Assembly: GCA_964579725.1 (NCBI GenBank)
Contig: CAZOHG010000002.1
Location: 62,001 to 126,000 of the forward strand
DNA from: CAZOHG01 sp964579725
Lineage (GTDB): Bacteria; Zhuqueibacterota; JdFR-76; BMS3Abin05
DNA: 64,000 nt
Direction: 5' to 3'
Part shown: piece after piece, positions 8,143 through 16,285 of the stretch
How positions within the stretch are numbered: the first letter of the stretch is position 1
Layout: each line of letters starts with the position of its first letter
The notes under the pieces: model-generated
The model's database searches: none
Seen by the model: only the letters and a program-made list of their open reading frames with translations
What the model was told of the DNA's origin: nothing
Program-made: the position numbers and the translations under genes

Positions 8143-10461
8143 TTATTTTACCAATTCAAAACGCGCCTTTAGCATGTGGGGATCGGCTGAGGATTCACCC
8201 ACCATAATCGTAAACCAACCGGGCTCCACCCAATAATGGGCGTCGGCGTCGTAAAATCCCAATTTTTGCGGGTCAAGCGTAAAGGTTACGGATCGTTGCT
8301 CGCCCGATTTCAGAAAAATCCGTGCAAATCCCTTTAATTCTTTGACCGGCCGCGTGTACGACGACACCTCATCCCGAATGTAAAGTTGAACGATCTCGCT
8401 GCCGGCCCACTTGCCGATATTTTTAACCGAAACTGTTGCGGTCAGTTTTTGTTTTTTTGTGATTTTCGTGGCGCTCAATTTGAGTCCGGAAATCACAAAT
8501 CGGGTGTAACTCAACCCAAACCCAAAGGGGAAAAGCGGCGTTGCTTTTTCGTCGATGGTACGGTGAATGTACATGGAGGGCTTGTAATTGTACACCATTT
8601 GAATTTGCCCCTCGCAGCGCGGAATCGTGACAGGCAGTTTCCCGGAGGGGTTGACCCGACCAAAAATCACTTCCGCAACAGCCCGTCCGCCCATTTCGCC
8701 GGGCTCCCAGGCTTCAATTAAGGCATTGACGTTTTCGGCGATCCAGGGAACTCCCAATGGGCGGCTATTGACCAAAACCACTACGCAAGGTTTTCCGGTG
8801 CGTTGAATCGCCTTCACCAATTGCCTCTGTTTTCCAAATAAACGAATGTGCGCCCGATCCACATTTTCACCACTGGTTTTTTGCTGATTCAGGAGTTGCA
8901 AGGAACGGCTTCCTACCACCACAATAGTCAAATCCGCCTGTTTCGCCAATTCTCCAGCCTTTTTAATTTGGCTGTCCTTCATGTGAAAAAGGTCTTCGCC
9001 GGAATTGAAAAAAGTGACCGTGGCTTTTGGTCCGGCCACCTGCTGCACACCTTCGAAAATGGTGATCACATTTTCCGCAGGTTGCGGAAGTGACCAATCC
9101 CCTAAAATGGAGTGGTTGTTGGCATTGGGACCCGTTATTAGAATTTTCATTCCTTTTTTTAGGTGAATGGGTAACAAACCGTCGTTTTTCAGAAGCACAA
9201 TGCCCTCTCGAGCCGCTTTCAACGCCCATTGCCGGTGCTCCTTTGTCTGGACTCGTAAGGGAATTTTTTTCACGTCCACAAAACGATGTTCAAAAAGGCC
9301 CAGGCGGAATTTCGCTTTGAGAATAGCGCGTACCGCTTTATTAATCCGACTTTCCGGGATCTTTCCAGATTGAACCAACTGCACAACGCCTTTCGCAAAT
9401 CCCGGGCCGTGCATGTGCATATCCACTCCGGCATGAACCGCCAGTCGGTAAGCGTCCTGCATGCTGGGAACCACGTGGTGAACATTGTACAGACGCTCAA
9501 TGTCCATCCAGTCACTCACCACAAATCCGTGAAATCCCATCCGCTTACGGAGGATATCGGTCAAAAGGTACCGATTTCCATGGCAAGGTAAACCTTCGAT
9601 TTCATTGTGCGCTGCCATGATTGTGTACACACCGGCATCCACCGCCGCTTGAAAAGGGGGCAGAAAAATATCAAACAACGTTTTTCGGGAGATATCCGTC
9701 GGGGCAGCGTTGGCCCCATTCAAGGATTCCCCACCACCCACCATGTGTTTGGCACACGCAATGACCCGTTCCTCCGCCGTGGGGTTTTCTTTTTGCAATC
9801 CGAGAATCATGGCCACTCCCATTTGCGACACCAGGTAGGGGTCTTCTCCAAACGTCTCCCCTGTGCGCCCCCAACGGGGATCGCGCACCACATCCACATT
9901 GGGTGTAAATGACCAGTGCATGCCCTCCGCTCGCATTTCAATGGCCGTTTGACGCCCGATCTCCTTGACCAACGCAGGATCCCACGTGGAAGCCAATGTA
10001 ATAGGGGTAGGGTAAACGGTGGCACCCTGTACCAAACAATTCCCGTGGATTGCGTCAATTCCAATTAAAAGGGGTATTTTTAACCGACTTTGAAGCGCCA
10101 GTTTTTGCAATTGATTGGCCTCAGTAGCCGTCACCACATGGAGAAAGGACCCCACCCGCCCTTCTTTTACCAAATTCATGACGTCTTTCGGACTCAAATT
10201 GCGGTAAAAACCGTGGGCATCGTCCACATTTAATTTGCGTCCCAATTTCATTCGAGCCACTTCGCGTTGATGCTCCAGTCCCACATACTGGCACATTTGC
10301 CCCACTTTTTCTTCCAGGGTCATACGCGCCAATAAATCGTCCAATCGCTTTTCGAGAGGAAGTTTTGCATTCAAATAAGCCGGCCTTTTTTGCGCGGCCT
10401 GTATTTCGGGGCTCAAGATTAAAATCACCCCTAAAATTAGGATTTTCCATTTTCCCTTCAT
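8143..10461 (-). CDS. GH3 beta-glucosidase (BglX-like), secreted
   Basis: 772 residues with a signal peptide (about 1-22). The GH3 N-terminal TIM barrel carries RDPRWGRTGETFGEDPYL (about 193-210), the KH motif (239-240) and the nucleophile motif GFVVSDW with Asp317. The second alpha/beta domain follows (about 400-620), and a C-terminal Fn3-like domain ends the protein. Family members release terminal beta-linked glucose or xylose from oligosaccharides; the BglX-type order and signal peptide point to a periplasmic enzyme. The ATG at 10461 follows GAGGAAAAGAG. It is the last intact gene of a minus-strand glycosidase run and is separated from the alpha-mannosidase genes by a decayed gene. The 7845-8142 stretch below it holds only the sulfatase remnant. 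Confidence 0.94.
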   Translation of the reverse strand: MKGKWKILILGVILILSPEIQAAQKRPAYLNAKLPLEKRLDDLLARMTLEEKVGQMCQYVGLEHQREVARMKLGRKLNVDDAHGFYRNLSPKDVMNLVKEGRVGSFLHVVTATEANQLQKLALQSRLKIPLLIGIDAIHGNCLVQGATVYPTPITLASTWDPALVKEIGRQTAIEMRAEGMHWSFTPNVDVVRDPRWGRTGETFGEDPYLVSQMGVAMILGLQKENPTAEERVIACAKHMVGGGESLNGANAAPTDISRKTLFDIFLPPFQAAVDAGVYTIMAAHNEIEGLPCHGNRYLLTDILRKRMGFHGFVVSDWMDIERLYNVHHVVPSMQDAYRLAVHAGVDMHMHGPGFAKGVVQLVQSGKIPESRINKAVRAILKAKFRLGLFEHRFVDVKKIPLRVQTKEHRQWALKAAREGIVLLKNDGLLPIHLKKGMKILITGPNANNHSILGDWSLPQPAENVITIFEGVQQVAGPKATVTFFNSGEDLFHMKDSQIKKAGELAKQADLTIVVVGSRSLQLLNQQKTSGENVDRAHIRLFGKQRQLVKAIQRTGKPCVVVLVNSRPLGVPWIAENVNALIEAWEPGEMGGRAVAEVIFGRVNPSGKLPVTIPRCEGQIQMVYNYKPSMYIHRTIDEKATPLFPFGFGLSYTRFVISGLKLSATKITKKQKLTATVSVKNIGKWAGSEIVQLYIRDEVSSYTRPVKELKGFARIFLKSGEQRSVTFTLDPQKLGFYDADAHYWVEPGWFTIMVGESSADPHMLKARFELVK

Positions 10462-10532
10462 CTCTTTTCCTCTGTTTTTTTCCTGTCAACTGTTGTTTTG
10501 TTCTTTTTTGGGAATGGCGGTGGCGTTTCTAC

Positions 10533-11180
10533 CTACCGCAACAAAAGCATTTTTCGAACCCTCTAAAAATTACGGCCTTGAAGCACAGCGAAATAACCGC
10601 CGGATGCCACTTTTTGCCCGAAATCGTCCCGTGCCTTCCATCTGAGTATGTGCGAACCGGGAGAGTGTATTCCGTCCATTTTTCCGGATGGCCCCGTCAA
10701 ATAGTGTTGCCCCCTCTCCCCGTGAGTCAATTTCCACCGAATCGTTGGGTCGGTAAAATCTTAGTACATTGATGGAATCGGAATCCCAACAGGCCAGGCG
10801 GGGGCCAAAAAATCGAAATCTTCCGTTTGAATTGTGGCCGGCAACGGCCAGGGTTAGCCTGCAAACCGACGCTGGTTGGTCAGTACATTGAGTCGTTTTT
10901 CGTCCCAGCTTTCCAATCGCCGGCAGTAAACATATTTGTTGGATTCCGGGGCAGCATCCCAGATAGTGAAGGCAAAACCGCATCGGATGGCTCCGTTTGC
11001 CATAAGAGCGAGGGGCGAACGGCGTTCACGCTGACACAAAGTTCACCTAAAAGAATCGGCTTGTTGTGTCTCGTTGGGTGATTTTGGGCAAGGCGGATTG
11101 CCGCGACGTTTGTGCGCGGGCCGATTTCAGCCAACTCCTTTGAAGTAAAAAGAAAACCAAGACGAAAAAAATCTTCGCAT
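10533..11180 (-). pseudogene. Decayed secreted glycosidase (GH5-like end) with FlgD-like sorting domain
   Basis: The gap 10462-11278 has no intact gene but holds ordered remnants on the minus strand. An ATG at 11180 opens a leader-like stretch (MRRFFSSWFSFYF). AAIRLAQNH and NKPILLGEL follow, then in another frame GFAFTIWDA...SWDEKRLNVLT, which resembles the last strands of a GH5-type TIM barrel (K-P-ILLGE ... GF-F--WD ... W---LL--L). Nearer the end, HILRWKARDDFGQKVASGG continues into YFAVLQG and, after an internal TAG at 10563-10565, RVRKMLLLR. That is the familiar C-terminal FlgD_ig-like module of secreted FCB proteins. There are at least three frame breaks and a large internal deletion. The exact GH family is uncertain; the FlgD-like end is the clearer call. 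Confidence 0.5.
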
Positions 11181-11272
11181 TTTCTTTTGACCGCTCGTCC
11201 GCTCCGCCGTTTTACAGGGAGTTCCCGACTTGCCTGAAAAAGCCTGGTTGGTTGCCTTTGGGCCTGGTGGGC

Positions 11273-12204
11273 TTTTCCCTAAAATTTCACCTTAAACGAC
11301 CGAATGGCGTTGTGGCCGATGGAAAATTCAAAGGTCCGGCCGGAAAACGGCACCACCCCCTGCTCGTCCTCAATCAAATTCACCTCCGTGATCCGAACCG
11401 GCGTCCGGAAAAAGTGCACCCGGACACGCGTGTCCTTGCCCTGCCACTCGTAAAACCGAAAAATAACCCCGTCCTGCGACTCCGCTTCCTTCAACGCCGC
11501 CAAAATTACCGTCCGCGGCTCCACCTGTACAAACGAAAACTCCGGCGGCAGCGCCCCCTTGTGCGACGACGCCCGCACCGCCAACAACGGGACGTTGTAC
11601 TCGTACCCCCGTAGCACCGTCTCCCCGTCCCGCCAATCCCCCGCATGCCCGTACAACGCGTACCGAAACCGATTCACCCCCCTGTCCGCCGTCGGATCCG
11701 GACTCAACGGCGACCGCAACAGCGTTAACCGAAGCGTGTGCCCGTTCGGCGTGTCGTACCCCTGCTTCACATGGTTCAATAAACTCACCCCGTAATCCGG
11801 CCCCGATAAATCCGCCCAATTCTGCGCCGAATCCTCAAACCGAGCCCTGTCCCACGAATTCGACCGCCCCGTCGGCCGCTCTATCGTCGCGTACGGAATC
11901 TCGTACGTCGCCTCCTGACTCTGAACCGACAACGGAAACGCCGCCTTCGCCAACACGTGATCCTCCCACCAATCCACCGTCATCTCACAATCCGCCCACG
12001 GCAAATCCCGGTACACCGTCACATCCTGCGTGAAAAACGACGAAGGAAAATCCTTCGTCGGATACCGCCGCGACTTCGACGGCCCTAAAAAACTCTTCTT
12101 CACCCGAATCACCGCCCGAACCGGCCCGCGCTCTTTCACAAAAACCGTGTCCGCCCGGTCAATCTCCCACCGCTTGCCCGTGTACCCAATGTTCCAGGCA
12201 TCGT
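11273..12204. repeat. Near-identical tract, copy 1 (3' end of first GH38 gene)
   Basis: This stretch matches 15354-16285 at a constant offset of 4081 bases. Bases 11273-12187 (915) are identical on line-by-line reading. There is one difference at 12188 (A against G at 16269), identity continues to 12204, and the genes then diverge at once. The tract starts six bases beyond the stop codon and covers the last 308 codons. Codons inside it are nearly all G-ending (GCG, ACG, CCG, TCG, GGG, CGG, GTG, TTG, GAG); immediately upstream the gene reverts to mixed use with GAA, GGC, CGC and GCC. Confidence 0.97.
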
Positions 12205-14128
12205 TGCGCTTGGGAATGTCCTGGAAAAGCTGGAGGCGATTGCCTTCCTGCCCCTTTTCCAACAATTCTTTTTGGTGTTGTTTGTCAAAAACCTCCACCC
12301 AATTTCCCGTTTTGGGGTCCACTTTAAGACGCAGGAAGCGGTTTTCCAACTGAAAACCCTTTACGGAAACCCCTTTGTCCTCGGACAGCTTGGAAGTCGG
12401 TTGAACAAAATAAACCCGGTAACCCAGAGCCGGCACATTTTTGGCCACAAATAAAAGCGTGTCGTCTTTCGGAGAAACGACCCACTGGCTGAGCAATTTT
12501 CTTCCGGCCGGATCGCGCACAACCACAGGGCCAGGATTTTGGGTGTAGGGAATTTTGACCAAACCGTTGCGCGGCCAGGACAAGGTGTTAAAGACCACAA
12601 TGGGTTGTCCCTTTCCCCGAGTTCGAACCGAAGCTGCAATCGCCTCAAGCCCCGAATGAAGTTGGGCATTTCCCTTTTTCCCCACCTTTTGGTAGTCCTC
12701 CATGGCATCCTGGTAAACAGGGGTAATACTGGAGCCCGGTAAAATGTCGTGAAATTGATTAAACAAGTAGAGCCACCAGGCTCGCACTATGGCTGCTTTT
12801 TGGTACACCTTTTTTCCCAGGAGTTCGGCCAGCGTTGAGACTTTTTCGGCGTTGGTTAAAAGAATTTCTTTTTCGCGGTTGTTGCGCTTAATTTCGCCGT
12901 GCGTTGTGTACGTGCCGCGGTGAAGCTCAAAATACAACTCATCCCGCCAAACGGGCAGATCGCTTAAATTGCTGTTGAACAGCGCCTGGAAAAAATCGTC
13001 GGCAGAAGCCAGCACAATTTTAGGAAATACCTCCGCCGTCTGAGAAAACCGAATGGTGCGCAAAATTTCACGTTCGGGGCCGCCGCCGTGGTCACCCGTT
13101 CCAAACGGAACCCCCACTACGGTACGCCCGGTATTCGCCAGGTTCATTCGGACGGCCGCCAGGAGCAAACCGAAGTAATCATCCTCGTCCGGGTCAACAA
13201 ACGGGAAATACGTCAAAACGCGGGAACCGTCGGGAGCCTCCCACCAGAAAAGATGGTAGGGAAATACATTGGTGTCATTTCGATTGATTTTCAGGGTCAA
13301 AAAGCCGCGCACGCCGCTCCGTTTGAGAAACTGCGGCATATTCCACGTGTACCCAAACGAATCCGGATTCCATCCCAAATCCACATCCACGCCAAATTTA
13401 CGGCGAAAATAGTGTTTCCCGTAAAGATACTGCCGCGCCCAGGATTCTCCCCCGATTAAGTTGCAATCCGATTCAATAATTGTTCCCCCGACAATATTCC
13501 ATCGCTTTTGTTTCACCCGTTCCCGAATCTCCTTGAAAACGGCGGGGTAGTCATCTTCCATCCACTTGAAAAATTGAGCGGAACTCTCGGTGAATTTGTA
13601 TTCAGGGAATTCGTTCATGAGGTCTAACTGCGTTTTGAATGTGTTTCGACACACGTCAACCGTTTCGCGCCAGCGCCACAGCCAGGCGGCGTCAATGTGG
13701 GACTGTCCCACCAAATAAATGGTAAACTTCTTTGCGTAGGCCGCAACCGGTTGAAGCATTTTCCGGGCCTCGGCCAGGGATTTTTGAAACACAGCCCAGT
13801 CGCCCCGTTGGGCGGCTCGTACATTCACGGTCTGAACCGCCTGCTCGAACAGCGGCCTCAGTGCTTCGCGTTTGGCCTCTTCCTGAAGTGCCAGGTCCAC
13901 GTAAAAGGGTTGATTTCGAAAAAAACGTTTGGTGTCCGCTAAGAGCATCTTGGCCGCACGTAAGCTAATCCGAAACCGATTGAGATCGGTTTGTACCGCC
14001 TGTGGGGCGTCAATTTTCTGATTCGAAAACAGAAGCGTGGCTTGGGTGAGGGAGTCGTCCGCCTTCACCGGTACATTCAAGGCCACCGCTGCCGTGACCA
14101 AAACAACAAGAATTCGAAAAACCTTCAT
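11279..14128 (-). CDS. GH38 alpha-mannosidase, secreted (paralogue 1)
   Basis: 949 residues with a signal peptide (about 1-23). The catalytic GH38 domain is intact. The first zinc-binding motif is HIDAAWLWRW (His144, Asp146) and the nucleophile motif is GWNPDSFGYT (Asp256), followed by HLFWWEAPDGS (about 292-302). A helical middle domain and long beta-sandwich C-terminal domains complete the family layout. Enzymes of this family remove alpha-linked mannose with retention, using a zinc ion; the leader indicates action in the periplasm or outside. The ATG at 14128 follows GGGAG. Residues 642-949 are identical to those of the paralogue at 15360-18212 and use anomalous codons, while residues 1-641 are clearly diverged. 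It lies downstream of a secreted beta-domain protein in the same direction. Confidence 0.94.
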   Translation of the reverse strand: MKVFRILVVLVTAAVALNVPVKADDSLTQATLLFSNQKIDAPQAVQTDLNRFRISLRAAKMLLADTKRFFRNQPFYVDLALQEEAKREALRPLFEQAVQTVNVRAAQRGDWAVFQKSLAEARKMLQPVAAYAKKFTIYLVGQSHIDAAWLWRWRETVDVCRNTFKTQLDLMNEFPEYKFTESSAQFFKWMEDDYPAVFKEIRERVKQKRWNIVGGTIIESDCNLIGGESWARQYLYGKHYFRRKFGVDVDLGWNPDSFGYTWNMPQFLKRSGVRGFLTLKINRNDTNVFPYHLFWWEAPDGSRVLTYFPFVDPDEDDYFGLLLAAVRMNLANTGRTVVGVPFGTGDHGGGPEREILRTIRFSQTAEVFPKIVLASADDFFQALFNSNLSDLPVWRDELYFELHRGTYTTHGEIKRNNREKEILLTNAEKVSTLAELLGKKVYQKAAIVRAWWLYLFNQFHDILPGSSITPVYQDAMEDYQKVGKKGNAQLHSGLEAIAASVRTRGKGQPIVVFNTLSWPRNGLVKIPYTQNPGPVVVRDPAGRKLLSQWVVSPKDDTLLFVAKNVPALGYRVYFVQPTSKLSEDKGVSVKGFQLENRFLRLKVDPKTGNWVEVFDKQHQKELLEKGQEGNRLQLFQDIPKRNDAWNIGYTGKRWEIDRADTVFVKERGPVRAVIRVKKSFLGPSKSRRYPTKDFPSSFFTQDVTVYRDLPWADCEMTVDWWEDHVLAKAAFPLSVQSQEATYEIPYATIERPTGRSNSWDRARFEDSAQNWADLSGPDYGVSLLNHVKQGYDTPNGHTLRLTLLRSPLSPDPTADRGVNRFRYALYGHAGDWRDGETVLRGYEYNVPLLAVRASSHKGALPPEFSFVQVEPRTVILAALKEAESQDGVIFRFYEWQGKDTRVRVHFFRTPVRITEVNLIEDEQGVVPFSGRTFEFSIGHNAIRSFKVKF

Positions 14129-14314
14129 TTCTGCTCCCGATTTTTTTTGCCTTTCACCTTCCTCTTAAGCGCAATGAGAAGGGAAATATCTTCACATTTT
14201 TCTCTCATTAAAAATATGCTTCCGTTCCAGCTGTCATTCCGAACGGCCAATTTTCCCCCTGTTTTTAGCAGACGGAAAAATAAAATTTTTTCGCGCGACT
14301 TTCAAGCCCCCTTT

Positions 14315-15316
14315 TTAGTAAAAGAAAACCGGACGCGAATCGGTGGAAATCCGTTTTCCATTCGGTGAATAAACATTAAGCCGGACAAACAGCATATTGT
14401 TTTTCACGCCGTATTTTTTCACGTCCACCAATTTTCGGGGAAGAAATTCTTTGTGCAAAACCGATTTTTTCCGCATGTTCAAAGAAAGATCAAACAACGT
14501 GGCCACCGGCTTCCCCTGTTCCGTTTCCAGGATCACCTTGACGGGGATCTTTTCGGGTCCAAGGGGCATTTCAGCATCCGAACGGAGGGTTACTTCCCAC
14601 ACGCGCTGTTGACCTTTCGGCACCAAGACGGTGGCCACGCGAATGCTTTGAGCGTCAATGGAAAGAACTCGTTTGGACGGCAAATTACCCGGAATCATGA
14701 TCTGTAAATTTTTTAAGGGGCGATCCCTCATGTCCGTAAAACGAAGGCAAAAACGCCAATCTCCACCCCCCTGGTCAATCTTGACTAACAGAAAATTTAT
14801 CCCTTTGTGCAATGTGACCGGGACAACATCGTTGTCGCGTTGCATGCCCCGCTGGGCTGGATTGTCGTGCACAAGCTTTCCGTTCAGCCAAATGCGCACG
14901 CCGTCGTCACTGCCTACCTTCAGCAAAACACGCTGTTTTTGGGGTGATTTCAACCAACCCGCGGCGTAGGCCGCCACCCGATCTCCGGGTGAAAAAATGG
15001 ATTTAAAATCAATCCGATAGGTGGCAGAAAGAAAAAGCTGCCACACGGTGTTGTTGGATTTTTGAAGCGAATCCACCGAAATCGGGCCAATGGTTTTAAA
15101 CGTGTACACCTTGGTTTCTCCCCCTTGTTTGGCCAGGAAATCCACCGTCCGGTCTTCCAGCGTTCTCAGAGGAAACGGACCGCGAACAAGCCACGTTGTA
15201 ATAAACCCCTCTGAATTAGGGTGAAAAGCCAGGGTTTTGGGCTTGTTTTTGGCCCCGGCGCTTCCGACCGCTACGACCAGCAAAAAAACAATAACAAGAA
15301 CGGATCGCGTTTTCAT
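14315..15316 (-). CDS. Uncharacterised secreted beta-domain protein
   Basis: 333 residues with a signal peptide (about 1-22). The middle part (about 130-195) reads like the ligand-facing beta-sandwich of PA14-like or glycosidase accessory domains, for example VLLKVGSDDGVRIWLNGKLV and then HKGINFLLVKIDQGGGDWRF. The last 120 residues look like another beta domain. No catalytic motif is recognised. The gene sits between the two GH38 genes, same strand, with its own good ribosome site (AGGAG before the ATG at 15316), so it is probably co-transcribed and could bind the same glycan. A carbohydrate-binding role is inference from fold-like pattern and context only. Confidence 0.7.
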   Translation of the reverse strand: MKTRSVLVIVFLLVVAVGSAGAKNKPKTLAFHPNSEGFITTWLVRGPFPLRTLEDRTVDFLAKQGGETKVYTFKTIGPISVDSLQKSNNTVWQLFLSATYRIDFKSIFSPGDRVAAYAAGWLKSPQKQRVLLKVGSDDGVRIWLNGKLVHDNPAQRGMQRDNDVVPVTLHKGINFLLVKIDQGGGDWRFCLRFTDMRDRPLKNLQIMIPGNLPSKRVLSIDAQSIRVATVLVPKGQQRVWEVTLRSDAEMPLGPEKIPVKVILETEQGKPVATLFDLSLNMRKKSVLHKEFLPRKLVDVKKYGVKNNMLFVRLNVYSPNGKRISTDSRPVFFY

Positions 15317-15353
15317 TGAAGACTCCTGTTTTGTTTTGAAAATAAGGGTTGTT

Positions 15354-16285
15354 TTTTCCCTAAAATTTCACCTTAAACGACCGAATGGCGTTGTGGCCGA
15401 TGGAAAATTCAAAGGTCCGGCCGGAAAACGGCACCACCCCCTGCTCGTCCTCAATCAAATTCACCTCCGTGATCCGAACCGGCGTCCGGAAAAAGTGCAC
15501 CCGGACACGCGTGTCCTTGCCCTGCCACTCGTAAAACCGAAAAATAACCCCGTCCTGCGACTCCGCTTCCTTCAACGCCGCCAAAATTACCGTCCGCGGC
15601 TCCACCTGTACAAACGAAAACTCCGGCGGCAGCGCCCCCTTGTGCGACGACGCCCGCACCGCCAACAACGGGACGTTGTACTCGTACCCCCGTAGCACCG
15701 TCTCCCCGTCCCGCCAATCCCCCGCATGCCCGTACAACGCGTACCGAAACCGATTCACCCCCCTGTCCGCCGTCGGATCCGGACTCAACGGCGACCGCAA
15801 CAGCGTTAACCGAAGCGTGTGCCCGTTCGGCGTGTCGTACCCCTGCTTCACATGGTTCAATAAACTCACCCCGTAATCCGGCCCCGATAAATCCGCCCAA
15901 TTCTGCGCCGAATCCTCAAACCGAGCCCTGTCCCACGAATTCGACCGCCCCGTCGGCCGCTCTATCGTCGCGTACGGAATCTCGTACGTCGCCTCCTGAC
16001 TCTGAACCGACAACGGAAACGCCGCCTTCGCCAACACGTGATCCTCCCACCAATCCACCGTCATCTCACAATCCGCCCACGGCAAATCCCGGTACACCGT
16101 CACATCCTGCGTGAAAAACGACGAAGGAAAATCCTTCGTCGGATACCGCCGCGACTTCGACGGCCCTAAAAAACTCTTCTTCACCCGAATCACCGCCCGA
16201 ACCGGCCCGCGCTCTTTCACAAAAACCGTGTCCGCCCGGTCAATCTCCCACCGCTTGCCCGTGTACCCGATGTTCCAGGCATCGT
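15354..16285. repeat. Near-identical tract, copy 2 (3' end of second GH38 gene)
   Basis: The partner of 11273-12204. It begins six bases past the stop codon of the second GH38 gene and ends where the two genes abruptly diverge (16286 onward). It is in the same orientation as copy 1, with 3149 bases between the copies that hold the first gene's 5' part and the 333-residue protein gene. No inverted ends, target duplication or transposase is visible at either edge. Confidence 0.97.

Noticed and set aside
10365..11081. Several open frames of 80-137 residues on both strands in the gap after the GH3 gene
   Set aside because: They are pieces of the frameshifted GH5-like remnant or its antisense; no one frame carries a full domain.
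11370..11819. 149-residue Gly/Ala/Val-rich reading frame on the minus strand, repeated identically at 15451-15900
   Set aside because: It is another frame of the GH38 genes inside the shared tract. The G-ending codons of the true frame make shifted frames open and Gly/Ala/Val-rich.
11273..16285. Insertion sequence or transposon carrying the duplicated tract
   Set aside because: No transposase, terminal inverted repeats or target duplications at either edge; the tract is the in-frame end of two genes.
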